The notes beneath the pieces were generated by a model. It searched no databases. It was given only the letters and a program-made list of their open reading frames with translations, and was not told where the DNA came from. The position numbers were made by a program, and so were the translations under genes. Below are positions 42,993 through 50,982 of a DNA stretch of 64,000 nucleotides, one piece after another. The DNA comes from Pontibacillus yanchengensis (lineage in GTDB: Bacteria > Bacillota > Bacilli > Bacillales > BH030062). The stretch is from assembly GCF_009856295.1 (NCBI RefSeq), contig NZ_WMEU01000001.1, positions 620,001 through 684,000 of the forward strand. The letters run 5' to 3'. Numbering within the stretch: the stretch's first letter is position 1; every line of letters begins with the position of its first letter.

Positions 42993-43616
42993 TTATTGTT
43001 GATTGTTGACTTGTTTTTTTAATTCTTCAATCTCTGTCAACAACTCAGAAACCATGTCATCGCTTTTACGCAACTCTTCTCCTAACATTTTGATGGTCTC
43101 TTCTTCCCAAGCAAAAGGATCACCTTGCTCTGGAGTTACTGGTAAATCTATATATTCCTCACCATCTAACTCATTCGGTGAAAAATAAATATGAACCTTA
43201 CACCCATCATCCCCGTTAGCAATTCGTTCCTTAATAGTAACTTTACCATACCCAAAATGACGAGAAGCTATGCCACCAAACACACTGGATGTCATCATGC
43301 ATAGATGAGGTGCGTCCTTAACTACATCCCCAAATGGACATTGATGAGCTTTCACCACTACACAATCAGGATGAACAGACTCAATTTCGAAATGACCTCC
43401 GATTGCATTTTTAATATCTATAATTAGTTCGGCATACTCATCCACAGTTAACGTATGATAATGATTTAAAAAGAACCCCTCTATCCACTCTCCTTTTCGT
43501 ATCCCTAACTGACGAATGTATTCTTCAGCTTTCGCACCAACACTTCGTTGATGTATGTTGGCATATTGGGTGATTAATTTCGACAAAAAGAGCTGGCTAC
43601 TTAATTGACTTCCCAT
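42993..43616 (-). CDS. Standalone Cys-containing output/sensor domain (methanogen output domain 1-like) with C-terminal coiled coil
   Basis: A 207-residue soluble protein. Residues about 5-165 look like the methanogen-output-domain/4VR group: an N-terminal helical part (LFLSKLITQYANIHQRSVG), then KAHQCPFGDVVKDAPHLCMM and FGGIASRHFGYGKVTIKERI with a later GDDGCKVHIYF. The three cysteines are placed like a ligand or metal site. The last 40 residues (EELRKSDDMVSELLTEIEE...) form a coiled coil for oligomerisation. In other bacteria this domain is usually joined to a kinase or transcription factor; here it stands alone. The start has GGGGTGA five bases upstream. Domain naming is from memory and moderately sure. 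Confidence 0.75.
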   Translation of the reverse strand: MGSQLSSQLFLSKLITQYANIHQRSVGAKAEEYIRQLGIRKGEWIEGFFLNHYHTLTVDEYAELIIDIKNAIGGHFEIESVHPDCVVVKAHQCPFGDVVKDAPHLCMMTSSVFGGIASRHFGYGKVTIKERIANGDDGCKVHIYFSPNELDGEEYIDLPVTPEQGDPFAWEEETIKMLGEELRKSDDMVSELLTEIEELKKQVNNQQ

Positions 43617-43806
43617 CACATTCACCCCTGTTTCTTACCTAACTAAAATGATGTATTTGCTATACTACTATTACACTAAATCCGAGTTTCGTAAACATTT
43701 TTCAAAGAATTCAATCAAGCAAACATTTCCTATACATATTTAATGAACTTGGAATGAATAATCCATCTTGAGACAACCTAATACAAAATTAGAAAGAGGT
43801 GTCAGG

Positions 43807-43947
43807 ATGGAAAACCAGTCCATGATGGAAGAATACAACACAGCCGATCTATCCGATGAAATGCTCCATGAAATTAAAGCGTTAGAAAACGAATTTAGAA
43901 ACGAGTCGGATGAGCAGATTATTTTAATTGCATACACTCACAAATAA
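43807..43947 (+). CDS. Small acidic protein, 46 residues, unknown function
   Basis: An ATG with AAAGAGGTG five bases upstream opens a 46-codon ORF (MENQSMMEEYNTADLSDEM...), closed four bases before a GC-strong terminator, so it has all parts of a gene. The product is acidic, helical and Met/Glu-rich and ends in a hydrophobic strand IILIAYTHK. I do not recognise the family; the length suggests a Spo0E- or anti-sigma-like small regulator, but the Spo0E signature (SxxxD) is not present. Confidence 0.65.
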   Translation: MENQSMMEEYNTADLSDEMLHEIKALENEFRNESDEQIILIAYTHK

Positions 43948-43950
43948 AAA

Positions 43951-43986
43951 ATTTCCGGGGGGATTACTACAAACACCCCCGGAAAT
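43951..43986 (+). terminator. Terminator of the 46-residue gene
   Basis: ATTTCCGGGGG pairs with CCCCCGGAAAT around a 13-base loop, followed by CTTTC. It is very GC-strong compared with the surrounding DNA. Confidence 0.78.
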
Positions 43987-44084
43987 CTTTCACAAAAGGA
44001 TTTGGTGGAATTCAAATCAATTAATTATTTTATTACGCATAAGTGAATCCCGCTTTGTATGCACAGTGTGTGCTCCTCTCGCTT

Positions 44085-44900
44085 TTACCCCTCTACTGTA
44101 ACGGGTTTTAGATTACCTTTACTATAGTGGAAGTATTTGGGGTCTTGTTTCTCCTTGACTACTTTTATAACCTTTTGGTTTCCCTGATTTTTAATCAGAG
44201 CGGCCTTACTCGTGGTAGCATCAGCGACATCTGCTTTTTCAAAGTGATCTTTATTCCATCGATAAATCCAAACATATGGAGGTAAAGCTCTCTTAGAATG
44301 CGATACAAGCTCTTTCGAATCATCATTGTCAATGTTTATCAAATCACCATTACCTGCTGTTAATAGATTCACTACATTCTCATTTTGGAAGCCTATGACA
44401 TTCATTTCATTCGATGTAGGTCCCATACCTCCAGTAATGAGTATTTCGGTTTGGTCATCATTGGTAACATCCACTTGTTGTATATCGACCGTATCCATAC
44501 CATATTGTCCTACAATGCCAATGTCATAATAGGTATCATTTACGTTTAAAATAGCTTTTACCTTTTTCTTTTCGGAATTAGTTTCTTTCTGTTTGGAAAA
44601 TGGACTATAAAACATTAGGGATCCTTTTTTATCTTTAGTGGTACTAACTGCTTTCGTCCCTACCTTTTCCCATTCATCCTTAGGTTGCGTTGTTTTTAAC
44701 TTCTTCACGTCAGCGGGCTGGAAGGTTAGTTTCACCTGATTTCCTTCACCCTTTTTAGGTGTTTGCTTTTCTCCATTTGTTTCACTTTCTTGCTGATTTT
44801 CCTGACTATTTTGATCTTGTGGTGTCACTTGGTCTTCATTATTACAAGCACTCAACAAGCATATAATACTTGTTCCAATCAGAAATAGCTTCCACTTCAT
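44085..44900 (-). CDS. Lipoprotein with a VCBS/FG-GAP-like C-terminal half
   Basis: A 271-residue lipoprotein: signal peptide with lipobox LLSAC (C19), a Gln/Glu/Asn/Lys-rich low-complexity linker (about 20-55) and a folded domain (about 60-270). The later part has Asp/Asn-rich turns such as DVTNDDQTEILITGG and NIDNDDSKELVSHS, like calcium-binding FG-GAP or VCBS repeats. It is anchored outside the membrane. The substrate is unknown. The start at 44900 has AGGGG eight bases upstream; a TTG two codons earlier is less well placed. Confidence 0.82.
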   Translation of the reverse strand: MKWKLFLIGTSIICLLSACNNEDQVTPQDQNSQENQQESETNGEKQTPKKGEGNQVKLTFQPADVKKLKTTQPKDEWEKVGTKAVSTTKDKKGSLMFYSPFSKQKETNSEKKKVKAILNVNDTYYDIGIVGQYGMDTVDIQQVDVTNDDQTEILITGGMGPTSNEMNVIGFQNENVVNLLTAGNGDLINIDNDDSKELVSHSKRALPPYVWIYRWNKDHFEKADVADATTSKAALIKNQGNQKVIKVVKEKQDPKYFHYSKGNLKPVTVEG

Positions 44901-44997
44901 TGTCAAAACCCCTGTCTTATGTATTGTCGTATGTCTATTTCACAAAAGAGAGAGGTTTACACATCTATACTATTATTCAGGACGTATTACTCACAAC

Positions 44998-45561
44998 TCA
45001 TCTCCGAATCAATCGCGGTTGCTTCCAAATGATAAAACTTAGTAATGCGGCACAAGCCAAAAATGAAGGAAACATATACCCTAAATTATATGTCAGAGAA
45101 TATACCCAAACAGATGTGTCTTCAGGAGCTAGGTAATCAAAAAACACAATTCCTCCCAAAAAGTGACTACAGAATCGCAGTACACTTCCTAGAAACGTAG
45201 CTAATATAAGAATCGTCATAAACTGCTTTGTATGTCTATCATGTAACGCACGATGAATAGAACTAGCAAACAATCCCGCCACTCCTACTAAAGCAAAGGC
45301 TAATGGATAATCCGTTATATATTGGAGGGGATGGACAATAAAAGGTTGTATAACAGAATTCAACAAACCAACAAGGACCCCTGTCACGACTCCCCCTTTA
45401 ACTCCCCATCGAAAAGCCATAATTAAAATAGGAACCATCACAAATGAAATTGATCCCCCTTGGAGCCATAATGGAATAGACAAAAATGGTAGACTTAGAA
45501 TCAAACCAATAGCAGCAAAAATAGACATTTCTATCATAAACAAAACCCTAGTGTGTTGCAT
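44998..45561 (-). CDS. thiT: Thiamine ECF transporter S component ThiT
   Basis: A 187-residue, six-helix membrane protein. IGLILSLPFLSIPLWLQGGS and the helix-3 stretch GLFASSIHRALHDRHTK match ThiT/YuaJ, and GGIVFFDYLAPE lies in the thiamine-binding loop region. It binds thiamine and works with the shared EcfAA'T module encoded elsewhere. A TPP riboswitch followed by an intrinsic terminator precedes it, so expression falls when thiamine pyrophosphate is plentiful. AGGGAGGGG gives a good ribosome site. Confidence 0.93.
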   Translation of the reverse strand: MQHTRVLFMIEMSIFAAIGLILSLPFLSIPLWLQGGSISFVMVPILIMAFRWGVKGGVVTGVLVGLLNSVIQPFIVHPLQYITDYPLAFALVGVAGLFASSIHRALHDRHTKQFMTILILATFLGSVLRFCSHFLGGIVFFDYLAPEDTSVWVYSLTYNLGYMFPSFLACAALLSFIIWKQPRLIRR

Positions 45562-45604
45562 AGTTGTACTCCCCTCCCTTTTTATTGATGCAATCTAGAA
45601 AATA

Positions 45605-45633
45605 AAACAAAAAAGTAAAGCAAGGGATTGCTT
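45605..45633 (-). terminator. Riboswitch-controlled terminator upstream of thiT
   Basis: On the minus strand AAGCAA-TCCC-TTGCTT is followed by TACTTTTTTG. It lies between the TPP aptamer and the thiT start, the place expected for the expression platform of a transcription-stopping riboswitch. Confidence 0.75.
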
Positions 45634-45674
45634 CTGAGATGGAGAAGACCTATTTACTATGAACCATCACGAAA

Positions 45675-45765
45675 GCCACATCCCTACGCTAGTATTACTT
45701 AACAGGTCAATAAGGGTTAGAACAAACTCTTCACTCTCAGCCAATTAGGCTCCCCTTGTGGTTTG
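45675..45765 (-). promoter_or_regulatory. TPP riboswitch (THI element) upstream of thiT
   Basis: On the minus strand AAGGGGAGCC, then GGCTGAGAGTG, GACCTGTTAAGTAATACTAG and CGTAGGGA appear in order and spacing. These are the conserved P1/P2, J3 (CUGAGA) and P4/P5 (ACCUGA...GCGUAGGGA) parts of the thiamine pyrophosphate aptamer. Candidate P1 arms (CCACAAGG and GGATGTGG) flank it. Confidence 0.93.
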
Positions 45766-45844
45766 ATACACTGTTTTTTGTCACTAATTATAAGAATATG
45801 ATTCTATTCTTGCAAGCAAGTCGAGAAGTCGGTTTAGTTTGCTA

Positions 45845-46000
45845 CAGGACGTAACTAAAGAAAAGCGCAAGTGCCCTGTTAGCAACATATATGCTGCGAC
45901 CAACACGACATAGTTTGGTTCGATGTTGACTAATCGACCGGAGGTTAGGGAAGGATACTAGTTGCTGGAAGTGGCCTATATAAAGGGATATAGGTGTACA
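45845..46000 (+). repeat. R1 dispersed repeat, deleted copy
   Basis: AAGAAAAGCGCAAGTGCCC, TATATGCTGCGACCAACACG, TTTGGTTCGATGTTGAC then directly GGATACTAGTTGCTGG and GGCCTATATAA: the R1 ends without the middle part. The 45990-46171 remainder is AT-rich and holds no other feature I can support. Confidence 0.65.
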
Positions 46001-46171
46001 AAAAAACATTTTAATAATTTCCTATAAGGAACAAACGTTATCAAATTAGAAAAGAATGCAATTTGATTAATTTTTGTTTGAGATTTCATTTATACAGTAA
46101 AATGACAGAGGAACTAAGTCTTTCTTTTCCTTTTTTTACCATTATTTCATTTGTGGATAATAATAGTATTT

Positions 46172-47092
46172 TTATAGAGGGTATTTATAATATTCTCTAT
46201 AAAGATTATCAAATATGCTAATTCCGTCAAAAAACGGCTGTGCGAAGCTTCCTTCCTTATCAACTGTCCAGGCTGTAGATAAAACGGAATGACAGTATCC
46301 CCACAAGAGTAAGCGATCTTTTTGAAGGGACAATTCTTCTGTAAATACATTTACCCGATCTTTAATAGTTTGGTAAGCATTTTTACCAGGTAAATTATTG
46401 AGCATGTATTGGATGAGATCATATTCTCTTTCCCCAACCAGCCCTTTGGGGTCAATAGACATCCATCCATGTTGTTCTGATGCTAGGATATTATAATGAT
46501 GGAAATCTCCATGCAGAAGCCAGTCATGACGCGCTTATTGATTCAAGTATGTAAAAATTTCAAATGCTTTTTGAAACATCTGAGCTGAAATAGGCCCTAA
46601 ACCACTAGGATTTTTCCTAACCAGTTCCTCAAGGTTCTCTTCCCTTATTTTTGTAGTATGTAAAGGGCACTCCTTTGGAACCTTTATATGAAGATTTTTC
46701 AGTAACCTTGCTGCAATAAGCGTCTCTTTTTGTTCATCCCCTACTTCTGCTAACGTATATCCTGGCGTTAGTTTTTCAAGTATTATGATACCTTTATTAA
46801 GATCAAAATCAAAGAGTGCATTCATTCTTTGATTTTGAAATAAGCTAATTGCTATGACTTCATCATGAAACTCAACTCCAGGAATGCACACTTTTACTAC
46901 AACCTCTTTATTATTCTTCATCGTAGCGGGAGCTACATAATTAATGGATAAATGGTATGGTTCCTCTATCCTCATCTCCCACCTTTCTTCACAATATGAG
47001 AGCAGGGATGGCAATTCGTTTATCCATCTCTCTCCCTGTTCATTAAAATGAAGCCGGACATTTTTCATAAATGATTCTTGTTTTATCACCAT
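46172..47092 (-). pseudogene. Aminoglycoside/streptomycin 6-phosphotransferase-like kinase gene interrupted by one nonsense codon
   Basis: One continuous frame encodes an APH(6)/hydroxyurea-kinase-like protein of about 306 residues, broken by a single in-frame TAA (46535-46537) after EIFTYLNQ. Directly downstream the same frame reads WLLHGDFHHYNIL, the catalytic loop (Brenner motif) of the family, and SIDPKGLVGEREYD, the metal-binding DPKG motif. The N-terminal half carries VVVKVCIPG and IIILEKLTPG. There is no frameshift. The start at 47092 has GAAGGGGG five bases upstream. The loss of the whole catalytic loop makes the first piece inactive unless the stop is read through or is a sequencing error. 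Confidence 0.85.
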
Positions 47093-47193
47093 TATACCCC
47101 CTTCCATTTAAAAGAAAATGTATTGATTTACATGTCCTTAGTACGAGCAGAAGCTTAGCTGCATTTTCCTACATTCAGTTTTGCAGAGCGTGT

Positions 47194-47227
47194 AAAAACG
47201 GACTTATTTTTTTAATAAGCCCGTTTT
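47194..47227 (-). terminator. Terminator of panE
   Basis: AAAACGGACTTATT and AATAAGCCCGTTTT pair with one mismatch around a T-rich loop. It lies seven bases beyond the panE stop. Confidence 0.8.
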
Positions 47228-47233
47228 CCTTTA

Positions 47234-48148
47234 CTATCCTCGCTCATATGGTTTAATCAATGAATATAACATATGAATGTAAGGTAAGCTTATGCCGGCT
47301 TTTTGTGCTAACCTTAATGCCCCACCTTGCAAATGATCCACTTCTAGAGGCAAGCCTTTACGTTTATCTTGATGCATAGAAGAAGTAGCTTCATCTGGTA
47401 ATGATTCAAATTTTAAAATCCCTGCTTGAATACTTTCCTCCCTTAACGGAATATCAAAAGCATTTGCTAAAATCTTCATTTCCTTTAAGACATTCTTAGT
47501 GGCTTCATACGTTACTTGCTCTTCACGTATGGTTCCAACAGTAAAGTTCCCAGCTGTTGTAACACCCGAAAACGCAGTGATAAACATGTACTTCTTCCAA
47601 AGATCTTCCATAATATGTTGACTTTGTTTCGCTCTCATATTCGCATCAGCACAAACATGTTCTAATTGATTGCATAGTTCATGTTGCGAAAAATGAAGGG
47701 GGCCGAAATGAATGTCATGTAACTGACTGGAATGAACTACATGCCCTTTTTCATCTAATGTTGCAATAATATATGACAATCCACCTATAACGTTCTCTTC
47801 ACCTAACTCATCCTGCAACGTGTAAATGTGTTCAATTCCGTTTAACAAAGGCAATACTTTAGCACCTTTTTGTACCAAATCCTTCAACTCTGGTATTGCA
47901 CCTTGTAAATGATAACCCTTTACTGCCAAGATCACTAAATCTGTAAATTCTATGTCACTTACGTCCTCTACCACAAAAGGTTGTTCAAGGGTGTAATCTC
48001 CTTGAACACTATGTAGGTGCACCCCATGTTTGCGTAATTGTTCAGATCTTCTAGAGCGAACTAAATATTGAACCTGGTGTCCGATTTGCTCCCATCGAAC
48101 TCCGAAATAAGCTCCTATGGCTCCTGCTCCAAGTATTGTTATATTCAA
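47234..48148 (-). CDS. panE: 2-dehydropantoate 2-reductase (ketopantoate reductase) family
   Basis: A 304-residue NADPH-dependent reductase. The N-terminal Rossmann motif GAGAIGAYFG, the loop LLNGIEHIYTL and the C-terminal HQDKRKGLPLEVDHLQGGAL match PanE/ApbA enzymes, including the catalytic Lys of the WKKYMFITAFSG segment. PanE forms pantoate for coenzyme A; Bacilli often have several paralogues. The start is taken as TTG at 48148 with GAGGTGG five bases upstream; the GTG three codons earlier is part of that site. A terminator follows. Confidence 0.88.
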   Translation of the reverse strand: MNITILGAGAIGAYFGVRWEQIGHQVQYLVRSRRSEQLRKHGVHLHSVQGDYTLEQPFVVEDVSDIEFTDLVILAVKGYHLQGAIPELKDLVQKGAKVLPLLNGIEHIYTLQDELGEENVIGGLSYIIATLDEKGHVVHSSQLHDIHFGPLHFSQHELCNQLEHVCADANMRAKQSQHIMEDLWKKYMFITAFSGVTTAGNFTVGTIREEQVTYEATKNVLKEMKILANAFDIPLREESIQAGILKFESLPDEATSSMHQDKRKGLPLEVDHLQGGALRLAQKAGISLPYIHMLYSLIKPYERG

Positions 48149-48280
48149 TTCATCCACCTCTTTTCACAATTAGTGTATCAGAAAACGCTACCTTTTGGTT
48201 ACAATTCCCCCTACATTAACATTAATCACTCTACGTTTATGATACCTCTACCAGCATCACACTTCACAAAAAACCCTAAA

Positions 48281-48312
48281 AAAAGTCTGCTCTGATAATA
48301 GAGCAGACTTTT
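48281..48312 (-). terminator. Terminator of the DUF1232 gene
   Basis: AAAGTCTGCTCT, GATAAT and AGAGCAGACTTT form a perfect 12-base stem with a T run on the minus strand. Confidence 0.87.
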
Positions 48313-48333
48313 AACACTTGTTATTCTAATCTT

Positions 48334-48741
48334 CTAAAATAGCTTCTGATCCACAACTGTCGTATCTACTTCTGAACCAAACCAAATGTTGAGTTTGTTT
48401 TTTGCTTTCTGTTTCACTTCCTCATCAATGTACATGGAAACTTGCAGCAACGCTGCCCCTAACGCTCCAAAATCGTCCGTATAGCCAACTCCCGCAGCAA
48501 AATCCGGAATAAGATCAAAAGGTAAGATAAAGTAACCTAATGATCCGATAATCGTTGTTCGAACCCAAACTGGCAGATCATTCTTTTGTAACGTGTAATA
48601 TAAAAGCAATGCAGCGTAGACTACTGAATGTCCTGCTTTTTTGGCAAACAATTGTAATTTGCTCCAAAATTCATCTTTGGAAAAAAACTTATCCTTACCA
48701 GTTGTTGACGGTACAATTTGTTGGTTTAGATTTTTTTCCAT
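48334..48741 (-). CDS. YkvA-family DUF1232 membrane protein
   Basis: A 135-residue protein with the DUF1232 core (about residues 60-100): GSLGYFILPFDLIPDFAAGVGYTDDFGALG, of which LPFDLIPD and the following DD are the signature. Two hydrophobic helices flank it and the ends are polar. The function of the family is unknown. The ATG has AAGGAGGT nine bases upstream, and a strong terminator follows, so it is a single-gene unit. Confidence 0.88.
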   Translation of the reverse strand: MEKNLNQQIVPSTTGKDKFFSKDEFWSKLQLFAKKAGHSVVYAALLLYYTLQKNDLPVWVRTTIIGSLGYFILPFDLIPDFAAGVGYTDDFGALGAALLQVSMYIDEEVKQKAKNKLNIWFGSEVDTTVVDQKLF

Positions 48742-49043
48742 ATATATACCTCCTTGTTACTCAATGCCATGATAGTATCTAGAGAAACCTTGATTTTTAA
48801 TCTATGTTTACCAATAACTAACCTTAGTAACCTTTTCCCTATCTTTACATTTCTATTTATATAATAAGCTATTTTTTTATTATATAGATGGTTTGCAATT
48901 GAAATATGATGGGTATTATATAAATAAATAATATAACATTTCTCATTACAACTTAAATCTACTAAATAGAAGCTATTTTGATAAAAAAAATAACCTCTCC
49001 TGAAACCGAAGAGGCTATTCATTCGTCTTATTTATAAATACTA
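48742..49043. other. Intergenic region upstream of the DUF1232 gene
   Basis: About 300 AT-rich bases. The right end holds the terminator of the NlpC/P60 gene (48983-49019). The rest should contain the DUF1232 promoter. The 98-codon minus-strand ORF here is low in complexity and has no ribosome site. Confidence 0.5.
48983..49019 (-). terminator. Terminator of the NlpC/P60-SLH gene
   Basis: On the minus strand AATAGCCTCTTCGG pairs with CAGGAGAGGTTATT apart from one mismatch, followed by a run of eight T. Confidence 0.85.
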
Positions 49044-50027
49044 TTATTGATTCATAGCTTGATATAATGCCACTGAAAATGCTGCGCGAGTTGTAGCAGC
49101 GCTTGACTTGAATGAATCTGCTTTGAAGTATCCAGATTCATCAGAAGCACTAAGAAGTTCAATAGCATGGTTATCATCACCATTTGTCGTTTGTACTTTA
49201 TCTGCTAATTTTTCTTCCAAATCAAATGCTCTATTCATCATAATCGCCATTTGCCAGCGTGCGATTGTTTCGTCTGGTTTGAAGTTGCCATCTGGAAAGC
49301 CTTTAATGATACCTGTTTTCTTCATAGCTGCAATGTCTTCAGCAAATGTGTGATTTTCTGCTACATCTGGGAAAGAAACAGATGAATTTGTATCTACTTT
49401 TAATGCATTGTTAATAAGAGCTGCCGCCTGACCACGAGAAATGGAAACATCAGGCTTAAAAGTGCCATCTCTATAACCATTAATGATTTTTGAAGCTGTA
49501 AGAGTCTTAACTGCTTCAAATGCCTTGTTATCTTCAGAAAGATCTGGGAATAACTCATTTTTATCAAAGTCTGCTACTCTACGAGCCGTAGCATATTTAG
49601 GTCCCCAATAAGGATTATCCAAAGATACAACATCAACACCCTCACTTGATGTAGCACTAATAAATTTATTGTTACCTACATAAATTCCTACATGGGAAAT
49701 GCCTTGCTTATATGTATTCTTAAAGAATATTAAATCTCCAACTTTTAAATTAGATTTACTAACCTTTTCTCCTACGTTAGCTTGTGATCCAGTTGTACGA
49801 GGAATATCAATGTCCATCTTCTTAAACATATACTGCGTAAAGCCTGAGCAATCAAAACCGTTAGGTGATGCTCCTCCAAAAACGTAAGGTGTACCCATAT
49901 GGTTTTTTGCAGCTGCAATTAAATTTTCTCCTTCAGATGCTGCCGAAACTTCTTGCGCATGACCAAATCCTAGTATCAGCGCTATCGCCATCCCCATTGC
50001 CAAAAGGTGTCTTTTCAAAATGCTCAC
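49044..50027 (-). CDS. Secreted NlpC/P60 endopeptidase with SLH domains
   Basis: A 327-residue exported protein. Signal peptide to about residue 29 (ALILGFGHAQEVSAA); NlpC/P60 domain about 33-150 with catalytic C60 in NGFDCSGFTQYM and H112 in GISHVGIYVG; then three SLH domains (about 160-325; ASKIINGYRDGTFKPDVSISRGQ, KGFPDGNFKPDETIARWQ). It cuts peptidoglycan stem peptides and is held in the wall by SLH binding to pyruvylated polymer. The start is unsure: GTG (50027) abuts the GGAG site, while TTG at 50018 lies ten bases from it. Confidence 0.92.
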   Translation of the reverse strand: MSILKRHLLAMGMAIALILGFGHAQEVSAASEGENLIAAAKNHMGTPYVFGGASPNGFDCSGFTQYMFKKMDIDIPRTTGSQANVGEKVSKSNLKVGDLIFFKNTYKQGISHVGIYVGNNKFISATSSEGVDVVSLDNPYWGPKYATARRVADFDKNELFPDLSEDNKAFEAVKTLTASKIINGYRDGTFKPDVSISRGQAAALINNALKVDTNSSVSFPDVAENHTFAEDIAAMKKTGIIKGFPDGNFKPDETIARWQMAIMMNRAFDLEEKLADKVQTTNGDDNHAIELLSASDESGYFKADSFKSSAATTRAAFSVALYQAMNQ

Positions 50028-50190
50028 TCTCCATCTCTTTATCTAATTTGTTCGACTTATGCTGTTAGAACCAATTCTACCAAAAAAATGGGCGACATAA
50101 CTTTACAGGTTTATTACATTTTCTTTTCAGAGATATCAAAATAAGCTTCCCTATATTCATATTCAACTTAAAAGTATCACACATTAACAA

Positions 50191-50215
50191 GTTTCGAGTT
50201 CAATGTATGGGGAAT
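50191..50215 (+). promoter_or_regulatory. Candidate SigB promoter of the YflT-like gene
   Basis: GTTTCG (50191-50196), 13 bases, GGGAAT (50210-50215) resembles the general-stress sigma-B promoter (GTTTAA, 12-15 bases, GGGTAT). It fits the SigB control of B. subtilis YflT. Initiation near 50223 leaves about 30 bases before the start codon. Confidence 0.5.
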
Positions 50216-50251
50216 AATGACAATGAAACATTGAATTAGGGGGGTATCACA

Positions 50252-50599
50252 TTGAAACCATTTGTAAGAGAATATACGAATGATGAAAAACTTCAAAACG
50301 ATGTACAAAAACTTTCTAATCACGGAATCCACAAAGATAATATTTATGTAATGAGTCATGATGATGATCGTACAGAACGAATCGCAAACAATTCTGATGC
50401 AAATACAGTTGGCTTTAAAGAACAAAATATCAGTGAAACTGTAGGAAATATGCTTAACAAAAAAGGAGATGAGCTTCGTAATAAGCTTCAGGACCTAGGC
50501 TTATTCGAAACAGAAGCAGAAACGTATGAGGAACGCCTTGACGAAGGTAAAGTACTATTACTTATTACAGAGACTGAAGATGTAGACAACATTATCTAA
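50252..50599 (+). CDS. General stress protein YflT-like (heat-induced stress protein domain)
   Basis: A 115-residue acidic cytosolic protein with the YflT domain: an N-terminal KPFVREYTNDEKLQNDVQKL, the HGIHKDNIYVMSHDDDRT strand region, and a C-terminal DEGKVLLLITE. B. subtilis YflT belongs to the SigB general stress regulon; biochemical function is unknown. The start is TTG, placed seven or eight bases after AGGGGGG. A candidate SigB promoter lies upstream and an intrinsic terminator downstream. Confidence 0.88.
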   Translation: MKPFVREYTNDEKLQNDVQKLSNHGIHKDNIYVMSHDDDRTERIANNSDANTVGFKEQNISETVGNMLNKKGDELRNKLQDLGLFETEAETYEERLDEGKVLLLITETEDVDNII

Positions 50600-50613
50600 T
50601 TACTAATTAATCT

Positions 50614-50648
50614 GGAGCATTCCACCCGAATGCTCCTTTATTTTTTGC
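50614..50648 (+). terminator. Terminator of the YflT-like gene
   Basis: GGAGCATT, CCACCCG, AATGCTCC and then TTTATTTTTT. Confidence 0.88.
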
Positions 50649-50649
50649 T

Positions 50650-50745
50650 AGGGCAAAGAAGGGCACGCCCATTGGCGACGTATGGAGTGTAGTCTAAACA
50701 ACGTATTGATTCAATGTTGCTGCGTAAAACGGGCTACTCTACTTT
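50650..50745 (+). repeat. R1 dispersed repeat, short copy
   Basis: AAAGAAGGGCACGCCC, TGGCGACGTATG, AACAACGTATTGATTCAATG and TTGCTGCG correspond to the left third of R1. The remaining 50746-50982 stretch is AT-rich and should hold the nhaC promoter. Confidence 0.5.
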
Positions 50746-50982
50746 ATGATTTCCGATAAAAATAAAAACGATTTGTAACAAATTTGTAATGTTTTGTATT
50801 ACATACTTATTGCTCAGATTTTTTAAGAACCCCCTTCCGCAAAACTAATTTCAATTTCTTATTCTGGTAAGCACTCACATTGACATTAACACCTTAACGA
50901 TTTAACGTATAAGAGGTTTAAATAGCGATAGCGCTAATATTTAATTCATTCTATACATCAACGTTTAGGAAGAGGTGACATC

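Noticed and set aside
48726..49022. 98-codon minus-strand ORF upstream of the DUF1232 gene
   Set aside because: No ribosome site, AT-biased composition; it begins within the terminator of the upstream gene and overlaps the DUF1232 start.
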